Shown here: one piece after another, positions 51,589-59,264 of the stretch
How positions within the stretch are numbered: position 1 is the stretch's first letter
Layout of the letters: each line of letters starts with the position of its first letter
DNA from: Streptomyces goshikiensis
Lineage (GTDB): Bacteria; Actinomycetota; Actinomycetes; Streptomycetales; Streptomycetaceae
Direction of reading: 5' to 3'
Assembly (NCBI RefSeq): GCF_014650555.1
Contig: NZ_BMVE01000008.1
Coordinates: 186,001-250,000 of the forward strand
Length of the DNA stretch: 64,000 bases
Translations under genes and position numbers: made by a program
Notes under the pieces: model-generated
The model's input: the letters and a program-made list of their open reading frames with translations, nothing else
What the model was told of the DNA's origin: nothing
The model's database searches: none

Positions 51589-53735
51589 CGGGGGTCTCCC
51601 GCGGTGGCCGGGGGTTCGGGGGTGGCGGCCGTGCTCAGCGCCGGGGCGGGACCGTCCGGGGCGGGGGCCCGGTCACCGTCGGGGTCGCCGCCCGGGCCGC
51701 CGGGGCGGGCCGGGGCGCCCGGCCGGGCCGAGGCGATCACGGCCCACAGCACCCAGAGCACGGCGACCAGGCCCCGTATCCAGGCCGGGCCGACGGGGAT
51801 CCACGGGATCATCAGGACGGCCTTGTCGAAGGCGTCCAGCAGGGTCAGCCCGCCCAGCAGCAGGGTCAGACGGGCGAACCACGGGCGGTCGGGGCGCAGG
51901 GCCAGGCCGACGCCCGTCCACCACAGGCCCGTCAGCAGCAGCGCGAGCGCCGGGACGGGGGTGGCGGTCAGCGGCATCGTGGAGCCGGCCACGTCCAGGA
52001 CCAGCCCCGCCAGGCCCAGCAGGGACGCGGCCGTGCCCAGCCGGGACCCGCGCAGCCGGCGCCACCACAGCACCCCGCCGACCAGCAGCAGTACCGCCGC
52101 GACGGCCGCCGCGAGCTGGGTCTCCACCCGCGCCGCGCCACGCGCGCCGTACCAGTCGCAGCCCGCCGGGAGTTTGCGCGCCTGGACGTTGTAGTCGGCG
52201 CAGACCAGCAGCTGGGCGAGCTTCACCGGCTCGCCCACCAGGCGGGCGGAGGCGCCGGACACCGCACCCCGGCGGTCGCCGCACTGCGGGACGGTGCCCG
52301 GGGTGGAGCCGTCGGGGCCGTCCTGCCAGCAGTTAGCGCGGCCCTGGCCGTCCCACCACACGTCCATGCCGTTGGGGCGGGACGCGCCGGACTTGTCCTT
52401 GCCCAGCACGTTCCCGGCGTAGCGGTTGTGGTGGGAGGTGTCGGTCTGCTTGCCCCAGTCCTCCTCGCCGCGGATGAAGGCGGGGACGGCGCTGAGGAAG
52501 AACCCGGCGCGCCGGTGCCCGTACACCCAGTTGTTCTCGTACAGGTTCCAGTTGCCGCCCGCGGTGATGATGCCGGTGCCCGGCGGCATCGAGATCTGCG
52601 GGCAGACCACGCCCTGCTCGTAGCCGCGCTCGATGGGCGGCTTGGCGCAGGTGCCGTCGGCGACGAAGGGGTAGTAGTCCTGGTTGTTGTCGTGGATCAG
52701 GTTCCGCTCGAACTTGGCGTGGTTCTGCGGGAGTCCGGGGTGTCCGGGGAAGGCGCTGTCCATCGAGGCGCCGCCCATGTTCTGGTCGAACTCGCTGTCG
52801 TGCACCCACACCGAGTCGCCCGCGGTGCCGGAGTAGCCGACCATGTTGTGGTGGCTGCGGCAGCCGGTGATCTCGATGGAGTAGCGCGGGACCTCGTAGC
52901 CGCGGCCGTCGTTGATGTTCGAGGCGCTGCCGGGGTAGATGCCGGAGTCGCCGTTGCCGTAGGACTCGCAGTTCTTGTAGAGGCCGTGGTCGCTGGCGAA
53001 GGTCAGGAACCCGTACTCGTCGTTCCAGCGGGTCAGCACGTCGTCGATGACGAAGCCGTCGCCGGCGAGCACGTACAGCGAGTTGAAGGTGGTGCGCTGC
53101 GCGGTGAAGTTGCGGAAGTAGATGCCGTTGGACTTGTCGGCGCGGATGGCGTTCAGCTTCTGGTACTTGGCGTCGATGACCACGTCGAGCCGGGAGGCGC
53201 CGGTGCCTTCGATCTGTAGGTCGGTCTTGCCGAGGATGGCCACGAGGTTCTGGTTGTGGCGGCAAGCGAGCTGCTGCTCGTAGCTGAGGATCTGGTAGCC
53301 GAGCGCGGAGTTGGGCGCCTTCAGTGCGGCGCACTCCCCGGTCGGCTTGGGGAGCGAGGGCTCCTCCTCGTACAGGCCGGGGAGGATCGCGATGTTCATC
53401 CCCGGCCGGTCCACGGCGTCGACGGCCTCCTGGAGGTGCCGGTAGCCGTTCTTCTCGCAGCGCTCGAAGAGGGCGAGGTTGCGCTGCTTCAGCTCCTCGG
53501 GGAAGCCGGCGACGCGGCGCTCGAAGGCGGGCCGGTCGGTCTTGCAGACGACCAGGTCGGGCTCGGCGTCGCGGTGGCGCGGGACCGATCCGGAGCCGTC
53601 CGGGAGCGCGACGGGCCGCTCCTCGTGGGCGCTGGCGGGGGGCGCGGCGACGAGCAGGGACAGGAAGGCGAGGAGGGCGGCGAGGGCGGCGAGGAGCGCC
53701 GCCGGCACGGCAGGGAACCTGCGGGTCCACGACAT
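51585..53735 (-). CDS. Right-handed parallel beta-helix protein with C-terminal membrane helices
   Basis: A 716-aa protein. A signal peptide of about 42 residues ends P-A-S-A-H. The extracytoplasmic part has stacked beta-helix turns containing N-G-I-Y-F-R-N-F, I-T-G-C-R-S-H-H-N and Y-E-N-N-W-V-Y-G-H, as in NosD/pectate-lyase-type proteins. It ends with about five transmembrane helices and a disordered Pro/Asp-rich tail. Many cysteines (C-A-A-L, C-R-S-H-H, C-A-D-Y) suggest disulfides. It is the first gene of a three-gene overlapping operon with the cupredoxin-like and membrane proteins. A polysaccharide ligand is possible but unproven. Confidence 0.82.
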   Translation of the reverse strand: MSWTRRFPAVPAALLAALAALLAFLSLLVAAPPASAHEERPVALPDGSGSVPRHRDAEPDLVVCKTDRPAFERRVAGFPEELKQRNLALFERCEKNGYRHLQEAVDAVDRPGMNIAILPGLYEEEPSLPKPTGECAALKAPNSALGYQILSYEQQLACRHNQNLVAILGKTDLQIEGTGASRLDVVIDAKYQKLNAIRADKSNGIYFRNFTAQRTTFNSLYVLAGDGFVIDDVLTRWNDEYGFLTFASDHGLYKNCESYGNGDSGIYPGSASNINDGRGYEVPRYSIEITGCRSHHNMVGYSGTAGDSVWVHDSEFDQNMGGASMDSAFPGHPGLPQNHAKFERNLIHDNNQDYYPFVADGTCAKPPIERGYEQGVVCPQISMPPGTGIITAGGNWNLYENNWVYGHRRAGFFLSAVPAFIRGEEDWGKQTDTSHHNRYAGNVLGKDKSGASRPNGMDVWWDGQGRANCWQDGPDGSTPGTVPQCGDRRGAVSGASARLVGEPVKLAQLLVCADYNVQARKLPAGCDWYGARGAARVETQLAAAVAAVLLLVGGVLWWRRLRGSRLGTAASLLGLAGLVLDVAGSTMPLTATPVPALALLLTGLWWTGVGLALRPDRPWFARLTLLLGGLTLLDAFDKAVLMIPWIPVGPAWIRGLVAVLWVLWAVIASARPGAPARPGGPGGDPDGDRAPAPDGPAPALSTAATPEPPATAGDPR

Positions 53736-53799
53736 GCGCGTGAGAGTAGAGCAATGTTCATCTTTTCGGATCCCCCCTCGCAGCACGAAATACCGCGGA

Positions 53800-54740
53800 T
53801 GCCGGTGCCGACGCCGGGCGGCCGGAGAGGGATCCCGGCCAGAAACCCCGGCCGGAGCGGCCGACCAGGACGACCAAGCGGACCGACCGACCGAGCCAAC
53901 CGACAAGGCCGGCCAACCAGGGCGACCCAGCGGGTCGACTGACCGAAGCGACCGACGAGCACGACCGAGCAGGTCGGCTGACCGAAACGCCCGAGCGAAG
54001 GAGCCGGCCGGAGCTGCCGACCAGGGTGACCGAGCGGGTCGGCTACCCGGGCGACTGAGCTGGGCAGTCGCCCAGGGCAGCCGAGCGGAACGGCCAACCG
54101 GGGCAGTCGACGAGGGCAGCCAACCAGGGCACCCGAGGACGGCGCCCGAGCGGAGCGTGCGACCAGGACGACCTAGCGGGTCGACTGACCGAAGCGGTCA
54201 AGCGGAACGGCCGACCAAGGCGACCGGGTGGGTCGACTGACCGGGGCGACCGAGCTGGGCAGCCAACGAGGGTGGCCGAGCGGAAGGGCCGCCCTGGGCG
54301 ACCGAGAACGGCTGCCCAGCGGAACGACCAACGATGACGACCGAGCGGGTCGGGCGTACGGAGTGGCCGACCGAGCAGGACGACCGAGGGGCAGCCGACA
54401 AGGGCAGCCGACGAGGGCGGCCGAGCGGAGCGACCGAACGGGTCGGCTGGCCGAGGCGACTGAGCGGAGCAGAGGAGCAGGGCGGCCGACCGGGCCGGCC
54501 GAACTCGGCAGCCGACGGGGCGGGCGAGGGGGCGGGCCTGGCAGGTCGGCCGAGCGCGGCAGCTGAGGGGGACGGGCCCGGCGGGACAGCCGAGCGCGGC
54601 GGCCGAGGCGGGCGGGCCCGGCGGGACAGCCGAGCGCGGCGGCCGAGGCGGGCGGGCCTGGCAGGTCGGCCGAGCGGGACGGCCGAGCGGGGTGGGCGAC
54701 CAGGGCGGGCGGGCGCGGCAGCTGGCTGAGGGGCGGGGTG
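53800..54740. repeat. Gene-free block of degenerate GC-rich repeats
   Basis: This stretch between the beta-helix operon and hmgA carries no recognised gene. It is dominated by variants of GACCGAGCGG, GGCCGACCA and GTCGGCTGACCGA. Example direct copies are CGGGTCGACTGACCGAAGCG at 53931-53950 and 54177-54196 (20 of 20), with a shorter relative at 54230-54243. Open frames occur in several phases on both strands, but they show no ribosome-binding sites and give only low-complexity products rich in R-P-G/S. Origin and role are unknown. Confidence 0.6.
54533..54692. repeat. 40-bp tandem repeat, about four copies
   Basis: Units of exactly 40 bp start at 54533, 54573, 54613 and 54653. The second and third copies are identical, and the segment at 54531-54556 recurs at 54651-54676, three periods away. 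The copies contain GGCCGAGCG-type boxes and are the most regular part of the repeat block. Confidence 0.75.
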
Positions 54741-54756
54741 TCGGGGGAAAGGGGCG

Positions 54757-54800
54757 TTGACGGGTGGGGCTGGGAATCCTACTGTCAGGCATAGGATTCC
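54757..54800 (+). promoter_or_regulatory. hmgA promoter with overlapping operator
   Basis: TTGACG (54757-54762) and TACTGT (54780-54785) with a 17-bp spacer form a good housekeeping promoter. A perfect inverted repeat, GGAATCCTA (54773-54781) and TAGGATTCC (54792-54800) with a 10-bp gap, overlaps the -10 box and likely start site. Repression by a dimeric regulator is therefore likely. Confidence 0.75.
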
Positions 54801-54821
54801 TTCGACAGAGCGGGAGCAGCG

Positions 54822-56135
54822 ATGAGCGAGCAGGCCAGGAAGACGGCGGAGGCGCTGGAATACCTCACCGGCTTCGGCAACGAGCACAGCTCGGAGGCCG
54901 TCCCCGGCGCGCTCCCGGTGGGCCGGAACTCCCCCCAGCGCTCTCCCCTCGGCCTCTACGCCGAGCAGCTCAGCGGCAGCGCCTTCACCGAGCCGCGGCG
55001 CCACAACCGCCGCTCCTGGCTCTACCGGATCCGCCCGTCGGCCGCGCACCCGCCGTTCACCCGCATCGACAACGGCGCCCTGCGCTCCGCGCCGTTCACC
55101 GAGGCCCCGGCGGACCCGAACCGGCTCCGCTGGAACCCGCTGCCCGACCCGGCCCCCGGCACGGACTTCCTCGCCGGCCTCTGGACCCTCGGCGGCAACG
55201 GCGACGCCGCCCAGCGCGCCGGCATGGCGATCCACCTCTACGCCGCCAACGCCTCGATGACCGACCGGGTGTTCAGCGACTCGGACGGCGAGCTGCTGAT
55301 CGTCCCCGAGCGCGGCGCGCTGCTGCTGCGCACCGAGCTCGGCCTGCTCGCCGCCCGCCCCGGCGAGGTCGCCCTGATCCCGCGCGGCGTCCGCTTCCGC
55401 GTGGAGCTCCTCGACGACGACGCCCGCGGGTACGTCTGCGAGAACTACGGCCGCCCCTTCGAGCTGCCCGACCTGGGCCCGATCGGCGCCAACGGCCTCG
55501 CCGCCGCGCGGGACTTCCGGGCCCCGGTGGCCGCGTACGAGGACAGCGAGCGCCCGACCGAGGTGGTCAACAAGTTCTGCGGCAACCTCTGGTCCGCGAC
55601 CTACGACCACTCCCCGCTCGACGTCGTCGCCTGGCACGGCACCCACGCGCCGTACGTGTACGACCTGCGCAAGTTCAACGTCATCGGCTCGATCAGCTAC
55701 GACCACCCGGACCCGTCGATCTTCACCGTGCTGACCTCGCCCTCCGACACGGCGGGTCTGGCGGGCGTGGACTTCGTGGTCTTCGCCCCGCGCTGGCTCG
55801 TCGGCGAGGACACCTTCCGCCCGCCGTACTTCCACCGGAACGTCATGAGCGAGTACATGGGCCTGATCGAGGGCGCCTACGACGCCAAGGCGGAGGGGTT
55901 CGTCCCGGGCGGCGGCTCGCTGCACAACATGATGTCGGCGCACGGCCCAGACCGGGAGACCTTCGACAAGGCGAGCGCCGCCGAGCTGAAGCCGCAGAAG
56001 ATCGACGACGGCCTGGCCTTCATGTTCGAGACCCGCTGGCCGATCACCGCCACCGCCCAGGCGGCCGGCGCGGACCACCTGCAGCGCGCGTACGACGACG
56101 TCTGGCAGGGTCTGGAGCGCCACTTCCGGGCCTAA
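54822..56135 (+). CDS. hmgA: Homogentisate 1,2-dioxygenase
   Basis: A 437-aa iron enzyme that opens the ring of homogentisate to maleylacetoacetate in tyrosine/phenylalanine catabolism. Fe(II) ligand regions [13 protein letters not shown] and [12 protein letters not shown] are intact, as is the N-terminal Y-L-T-G-F-G-N-E-H. The length is normal. It has its own promoter with an operator palindrome, and a GntR regulator gene lies 82 bp downstream. Fumarylacetoacetase and maleylacetoacetate isomerase genes are not in the window. Confidence 0.97.
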   Translation: MSEQARKTAEALEYLTGFGNEHSSEAVPGALPVGRNSPQRSPLGLYAEQLSGSAFTEPRRHNRRSWLYRIRPSAAHPPFTRIDNGALRSAPFTEAPADPNRLRWNPLPDPAPGTDFLAGLWTLGGNGDAAQRAGMAIHLYAANASMTDRVFSDSDGELLIVPERGALLLRTELGLLAARPGEVALIPRGVRFRVELLDDDARGYVCENYGRPFELPDLGPIGANGLAAARDFRAPVAAYEDSERPTEVVNKFCGNLWSATYDHSPLDVVAWHGTHAPYVYDLRKFNVIGSISYDHPDPSIFTVLTSPSDTAGLAGVDFVVFAPRWLVGEDTFRPPYFHRNVMSEYMGLIEGAYDAKAEGFVPGGGSLHNMMSAHGPDRETFDKASAAELKPQKIDDGLAFMFETRWPITATAQAAGADHLQRAYDDVWQGLERHFRA

Positions 56136-56217
56136 CATGCGCTGAGCACGCCACCGGACCCGCACCGGACCCCACCCCGCCCGCCCCGCCGACGTCCATC
56201 CGTACGGAGAACGACCC

Positions 56218-56967
56218 GTGACCGCCTTCGCCCCCGACTCCCTGGTACTGAACCGGAAGCTGCCGCTCTGGTACCAGGTGTCACAGTCGCTGCGCGCCTC
56301 GATACTGGGGCGCACCCCGGACGCCTCGCTGCGCCTGCCCACCGAGGAGCAGCTGGCCGAGCACTACGGGGTGAGCGTGCTGACCATGCGGCAGGCGCTC
56401 AAGGAGCTGGAGGGCGAGGGGCTGATCAGCCGGCACCGGCGGCGGGGCACGTTCATCGAACCGGGAGCGATGCGCGGCGCTCCCGTCCGGCTGCTGGGTT
56501 CGGTCGACGCGATCGTCGCCCAGCAGTCGGGCGACCGGACGACGGTCCTCGGCCAGGAGACGACGGCGGTGTCCGGGGAGCTGCTGGAGCACTTCCCGGA
56601 CGCGCCCGAGGTGGTCACGTACCGGCGGCTGCGCCACGACAGCGAGAGCGGCGAGCCGACCAACTGGGCGGAGAACGCGGTGCGCCCGGAGCTGGCGCAG
56701 GCCATCGACCTGGCCGATCTGGCGCGCTGGCCGATGACCAAGGTGATTCGGGACATCGTGGGCGTGAAGATCAGCCGGATCACCGACACCGTCGAGGCGC
56801 GGCTCGCCGACCCGGTGACGGCCGAGCTGCTCCAGGTGCCGCTGCTCAGCCCGATCCTGCATTACACGGGCGTGACGTACGACGAGGGCGGCCGGGTGGT
56901 GGACGTGGCGCGGATCCGGTACCGCGGCGACCGGTTCTCCTTCACGGTGACGGTCGACGCGCACTGA
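56218..56967 (+). CDS. GntR/HutC-type regulator with UTRA domain
   Basis: A 249-aa regulator. The winged helix-turn-helix includes L-P-T-E-E-Q-L-A-E-H-Y-G-V-S-V-L-T-M-R-Q (about 40-59) and R-H-R-R-R-G-T-F. A UTRA ligand-binding domain fills the C-terminal half, ending in R-Y-R-G-D-R-F-S-F-T-V. It starts at GTG 82 bp after hmgA on the same strand, so it may be co-transcribed and may act on the palindrome upstream of hmgA. The ligand is not known. Confidence 0.9.
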   Translation: MTAFAPDSLVLNRKLPLWYQVSQSLRASILGRTPDASLRLPTEEQLAEHYGVSVLTMRQALKELEGEGLISRHRRRGTFIEPGAMRGAPVRLLGSVDAIVAQQSGDRTTVLGQETTAVSGELLEHFPDAPEVVTYRRLRHDSESGEPTNWAENAVRPELAQAIDLADLARWPMTKVIRDIVGVKISRITDTVEARLADPVTAELLQVPLLSPILHYTGVTYDEGGRVVDVARIRYRGDRFSFTVTVDAH

Positions 56968-56985
56968 CCGGCCATCGGTCGAAGA

Positions 56986-57150
56986 TCAGGCCTTCTCGTC
57001 CTCGTCCGTGCGGCGTTCGCCCTCCGCCTGCGAGGGCGTGGTCCGCATCGTCGCCGGGTGCCGTTGCGTCTTCTGGGTCTCGTCCATGTCCTCGTCGAGC
57101 CGCTCGCCCTCGGCCTGGGACGGAGTGGTGTATTCGTCGTACTGACTCAT
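56986..57150 (-). CDS. 54-aa acidic protein with duplicated TTPSQAEGER motif
   Basis: A small hydrophilic protein (ATG 57148-57150, ribosome-binding site GGAG upstream) in which T-T-P-S-Q-A-E-G-E-R occurs at residues 8-17 and again at 37-46. The rest is Asp/Glu-rich and highly charged (D-E-D-M-D-E-T-Q-K). It has no signal peptide or membrane segment and is probably unfolded. I do not recognise a named family. It sits tail to tail with the GntR gene and head to head, 103 bp away, with the next gene. Confidence 0.65.
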   Translation of the reverse strand: MSQYDEYTTPSQAEGERLDEDMDETQKTQRHPATMRTTPSQAEGERRTDEDEKA

Positions 57151-57253
57151 GACCGGCTCCTCACGCGTACCGGGGCATACCCCTCTCTATGGAGCGTAAC
57201 GCTTCGGCCTGGACAGGGCCCGGCCGCCGGGTCCCGTCGCTACCATCGGCCGG

Positions 57254-58423
57254 GTGAGCGCTGACCCCACTCCGCCGAGCCTGACGCTGGACGACCTGAT
57301 GCCGTGGTCCGTGGGCGCGCTGCGCCTGGGCCGGGACTGGGTGGCGGCGCCCGACCCGGCGATGCTGCGGGCCCGCTGGACGGCCCTGACCGGCGCGGCG
57401 GGCCCCGACCGGGACCGGCTGTTCCGCCCCACGAGGACCCGTACGCCGACCGCCGGCGCGGCCGCGCTGCCCGGGCTGCGGGCCGGCTCCACGGCCCGGT
57501 TCGCCGACGCCCCCGGCGCGTTCCCCGAACCCGTACGGGTACTGCGCGAGCCCTTCGACGAGCAGTGGCTGCTCCCCGACCAGCGGCTCATCGACCTGGC
57601 CCGCCCCGAGCTCTGGCGGGTCCGGGACGAGCACCAGCTGTTCGCCGTCGAGACCCCGGAGCTGCTGGTCACCGCGCACCTCCCGGTGGGCCGGCCCGCC
57701 CGGATCCGCCCCCTGCACCGGCGCCCCGGCGGCGCCGAGCCCAATCTCGCGCCCGGGCTGCTGCCGCTGCTCGGCGAGCGGTACGGGGGCTGGGTCACCC
57801 CGGAGGACGTGCTGTGCTGGATCCTCGCCGCGGGCCGCCCCGGGCCGCGCGGGTACGAGGTGCCGCTCGCGGCGGATCCCGGGCGCTGGCGGGCGGGCCT
57901 GGAGCTGGGGCACCGCCTGCTCACCGTCCAGTTGCGCGGGGCGCGCGGCGGCGAGCCGCCCCGGCTGCCCGGTGGCCGCAGGCCCTACGTCCGCTCCGCG
58001 CTGCCGGCCTGGCCGCGCGAGCTCGCGTACGACCCGCAGACGCAGACGCTGAGCCTGGGGAGCGGGGCCGTCTCCCCCGTCCCGGCCGGCGCCTGGGAGT
58101 ACGAGGCGAACGGGACCCGGGTGCTGGAGGCCTGGTTCGCCGCCCGGCAGGCGCACCGCGCGCCCGGTGCCGACGGGCTGGAGGCACTGGGCCCCGCCGA
58201 GTGGCCGCAGGCCTGGACCTCGGAGCTGCTGGCGCTGGTCACGACCCTGGCCCTGCTGGCCGATCTGGCGCCGGAGCGGGCCGCGTTCGAGGCCGGTCCG
58301 CCGCTGACCGCCGAGGCGCTGGGGGCCGCCGGGGTGCTGCCGGCGCCGCGCTGGGCCCGGCGGCCGGCGTCGGTCCTGGACCATCACGAGGAGGGACCGG
58401 GCGGCCAGTTCGCGCTGCTGTGA
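57254..58423 (+). CDS. Type ISP restriction-modification C-terminal (specificity) domain protein
   Basis: A 389-aa protein resembling the C-terminal specificity region of type ISP restriction-modification enzymes. The start M-P-W-S-V-G-A-L-R-L-G-R-D-W-V (about 15-29), the W-L-L-P-D-Q-R-L-I-D segment, R-R-P-G-G-A-E-P-N-L-A-P and W-E-Y-E-A-N-G-T-R-V-L-E are characteristic. No helicase, nuclease or methyltransferase motif is present here or nearby, so it is an orphan target-recognition-like module. It starts at GTG. It may be a DNA-binding protein without modification activity. Confidence 0.72.
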   Translation: MSADPTPPSLTLDDLMPWSVGALRLGRDWVAAPDPAMLRARWTALTGAAGPDRDRLFRPTRTRTPTAGAAALPGLRAGSTARFADAPGAFPEPVRVLREPFDEQWLLPDQRLIDLARPELWRVRDEHQLFAVETPELLVTAHLPVGRPARIRPLHRRPGGAEPNLAPGLLPLLGERYGGWVTPEDVLCWILAAGRPGPRGYEVPLAADPGRWRAGLELGHRLLTVQLRGARGGEPPRLPGGRRPYVRSALPAWPRELAYDPQTQTLSLGSGAVSPVPAGAWEYEANGTRVLEAWFAARQAHRAPGADGLEALGPAEWPQAWTSELLALVTTLALLADLAPERAAFEAGPPLTAEALGAAGVLPAPRWARRPASVLDHHEEGPGGQFALL

Positions 58424-58426
58424 GCC

Positions 58427-59167
58427 CTAGGGCGTGTGCGCCGGCTGCTCCCACGCCCCGAGCAGCCGGGAGACCGAGCGGTCGAACACGGCGTCCATGT
58501 CGGCCTCCGCCTCCGCCACCGGGTGTCCGCCGGTGAGCGCGGCCGCCAGCAGCGGGTACTCCCCCGTCGCCAGCCGCGAGCCCAGCCAGGCCGTCCGTAC
58601 GCCCTGTTCGGCGGCCTCGCTCCAGGGCAGGGACCGGGCCCGCTCGGCCAGGGCCAGTTCGGCGGCGACGAAGGTCGCGACCGAGCCGTTGACGGCGGCG
58701 ACGAGCTCCAGCTTCTCGCCGCCCGGGACGCCGAGGGGCGCCAGGCAGGCGAGGCAGTGCTCCAGGTAGCGCAGGGCGTTGGGGCCGAACCCGTACACGG
58801 GGCTGAGCAGCCGGGGCAGCCAGGGGTGCCGGTGCATCAGCTCGCGCGTGCGGTGCGCGAGGGCCAGCAGATCGGCCCGCCAGTCGCCGCTGGGCGGGGT
58901 GAACTCGTACTCCCCGCTGACCGCGTCGACCATCAGCTCGTACAGGTCCTCCTTGCGCGGCACGTAGTTGTACAGGGACATCGTCCCGGCGCCGATCCCG
59001 GTCGCCACGCGGCGCATGGAGACGGCCTCGATCCCCTCGGCGTCGGCGATCCGCACCGCCTCGGCCGCGATCGAGTCGCGGCTGTGCGCGGGGCGGGGGC
59101 CGCGGCCCGCGCGCTGCGGGCGGGCCCAGATCACTTCGGGTTCAGCGGAGCGGCCGCTGGGTGTCAT
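58427..59167 (-). CDS. TetR family regulator of the ABC exporter
   Basis: A 246-aa repressor with helix-turn-helix V-S-M-R-R-V-A-T-G-I-G-A-G-T-M-S-L-Y-N-Y (about 49-68). The N-terminal 25 residues are basic and flexible. Its C-terminal domain is the tetracycline-repressor-like type (P-W-L-P-R-L-L-S-P-V-Y-G-F-G). It is divergent from the DrrA-like ATPase gene; two operator-like palindromes (59200-59264) lie between and into that gene. Local control of drug export is the probable role. Confidence 0.9.
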   Translation of the reverse strand: MTPSGRSAEPEVIWARPQRAGRGPRPAHSRDSIAAEAVRIADAEGIEAVSMRRVATGIGAGTMSLYNYVPRKEDLYELMVDAVSGEYEFTPPSGDWRADLLALAHRTRELMHRHPWLPRLLSPVYGFGPNALRYLEHCLACLAPLGVPGGEKLELVAAVNGSVATFVAAELALAERARSLPWSEAAEQGVRTAWLGSRLATGEYPLLAAALTGGHPVAEAEADMDAVFDRSVSRLLGAWEQPAHTP

Positions 59168-59199
59168 CGCTCATCACCTCGTCCATCCCCACCATCCTA

Positions 59200-59264
59200 G
59201 TTACGTACACCGTACGGAGTCAGGTAGGGTTCCGCACATGACAACTACGTACGCTGTACTTAGT
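59200..59264. promoter_or_regulatory. Tandem TetR operators, one inside the ABC ATPase coding start
   Basis: Site 1, GTTACGTAC-N3-GTACGGAGT (59200-59220), lies in the divergent promoter. Site 2, ACTACGTAC-N3-GTACTTAGT (59244-59264), covers codons 3 to 9 of the ABC ATPase. The left arms agree at 7 of 9 positions between sites. Site 2 is the better palindrome, 8 of 9 pairs. Confidence 0.75.

Noticed and set aside
53800-54740. CRISPR array
   Set aside because: The copies are degenerate and abut each other without unique spacers, the unit composition is GC-rich and no cas gene is nearby.
53479-54792. Several long open frames within the repeat block, encoding R-P-G/S-rich products
   Set aside because: They occur in several phases on both strands, have no ribosome-binding sites and merely translate the DNA repeats.
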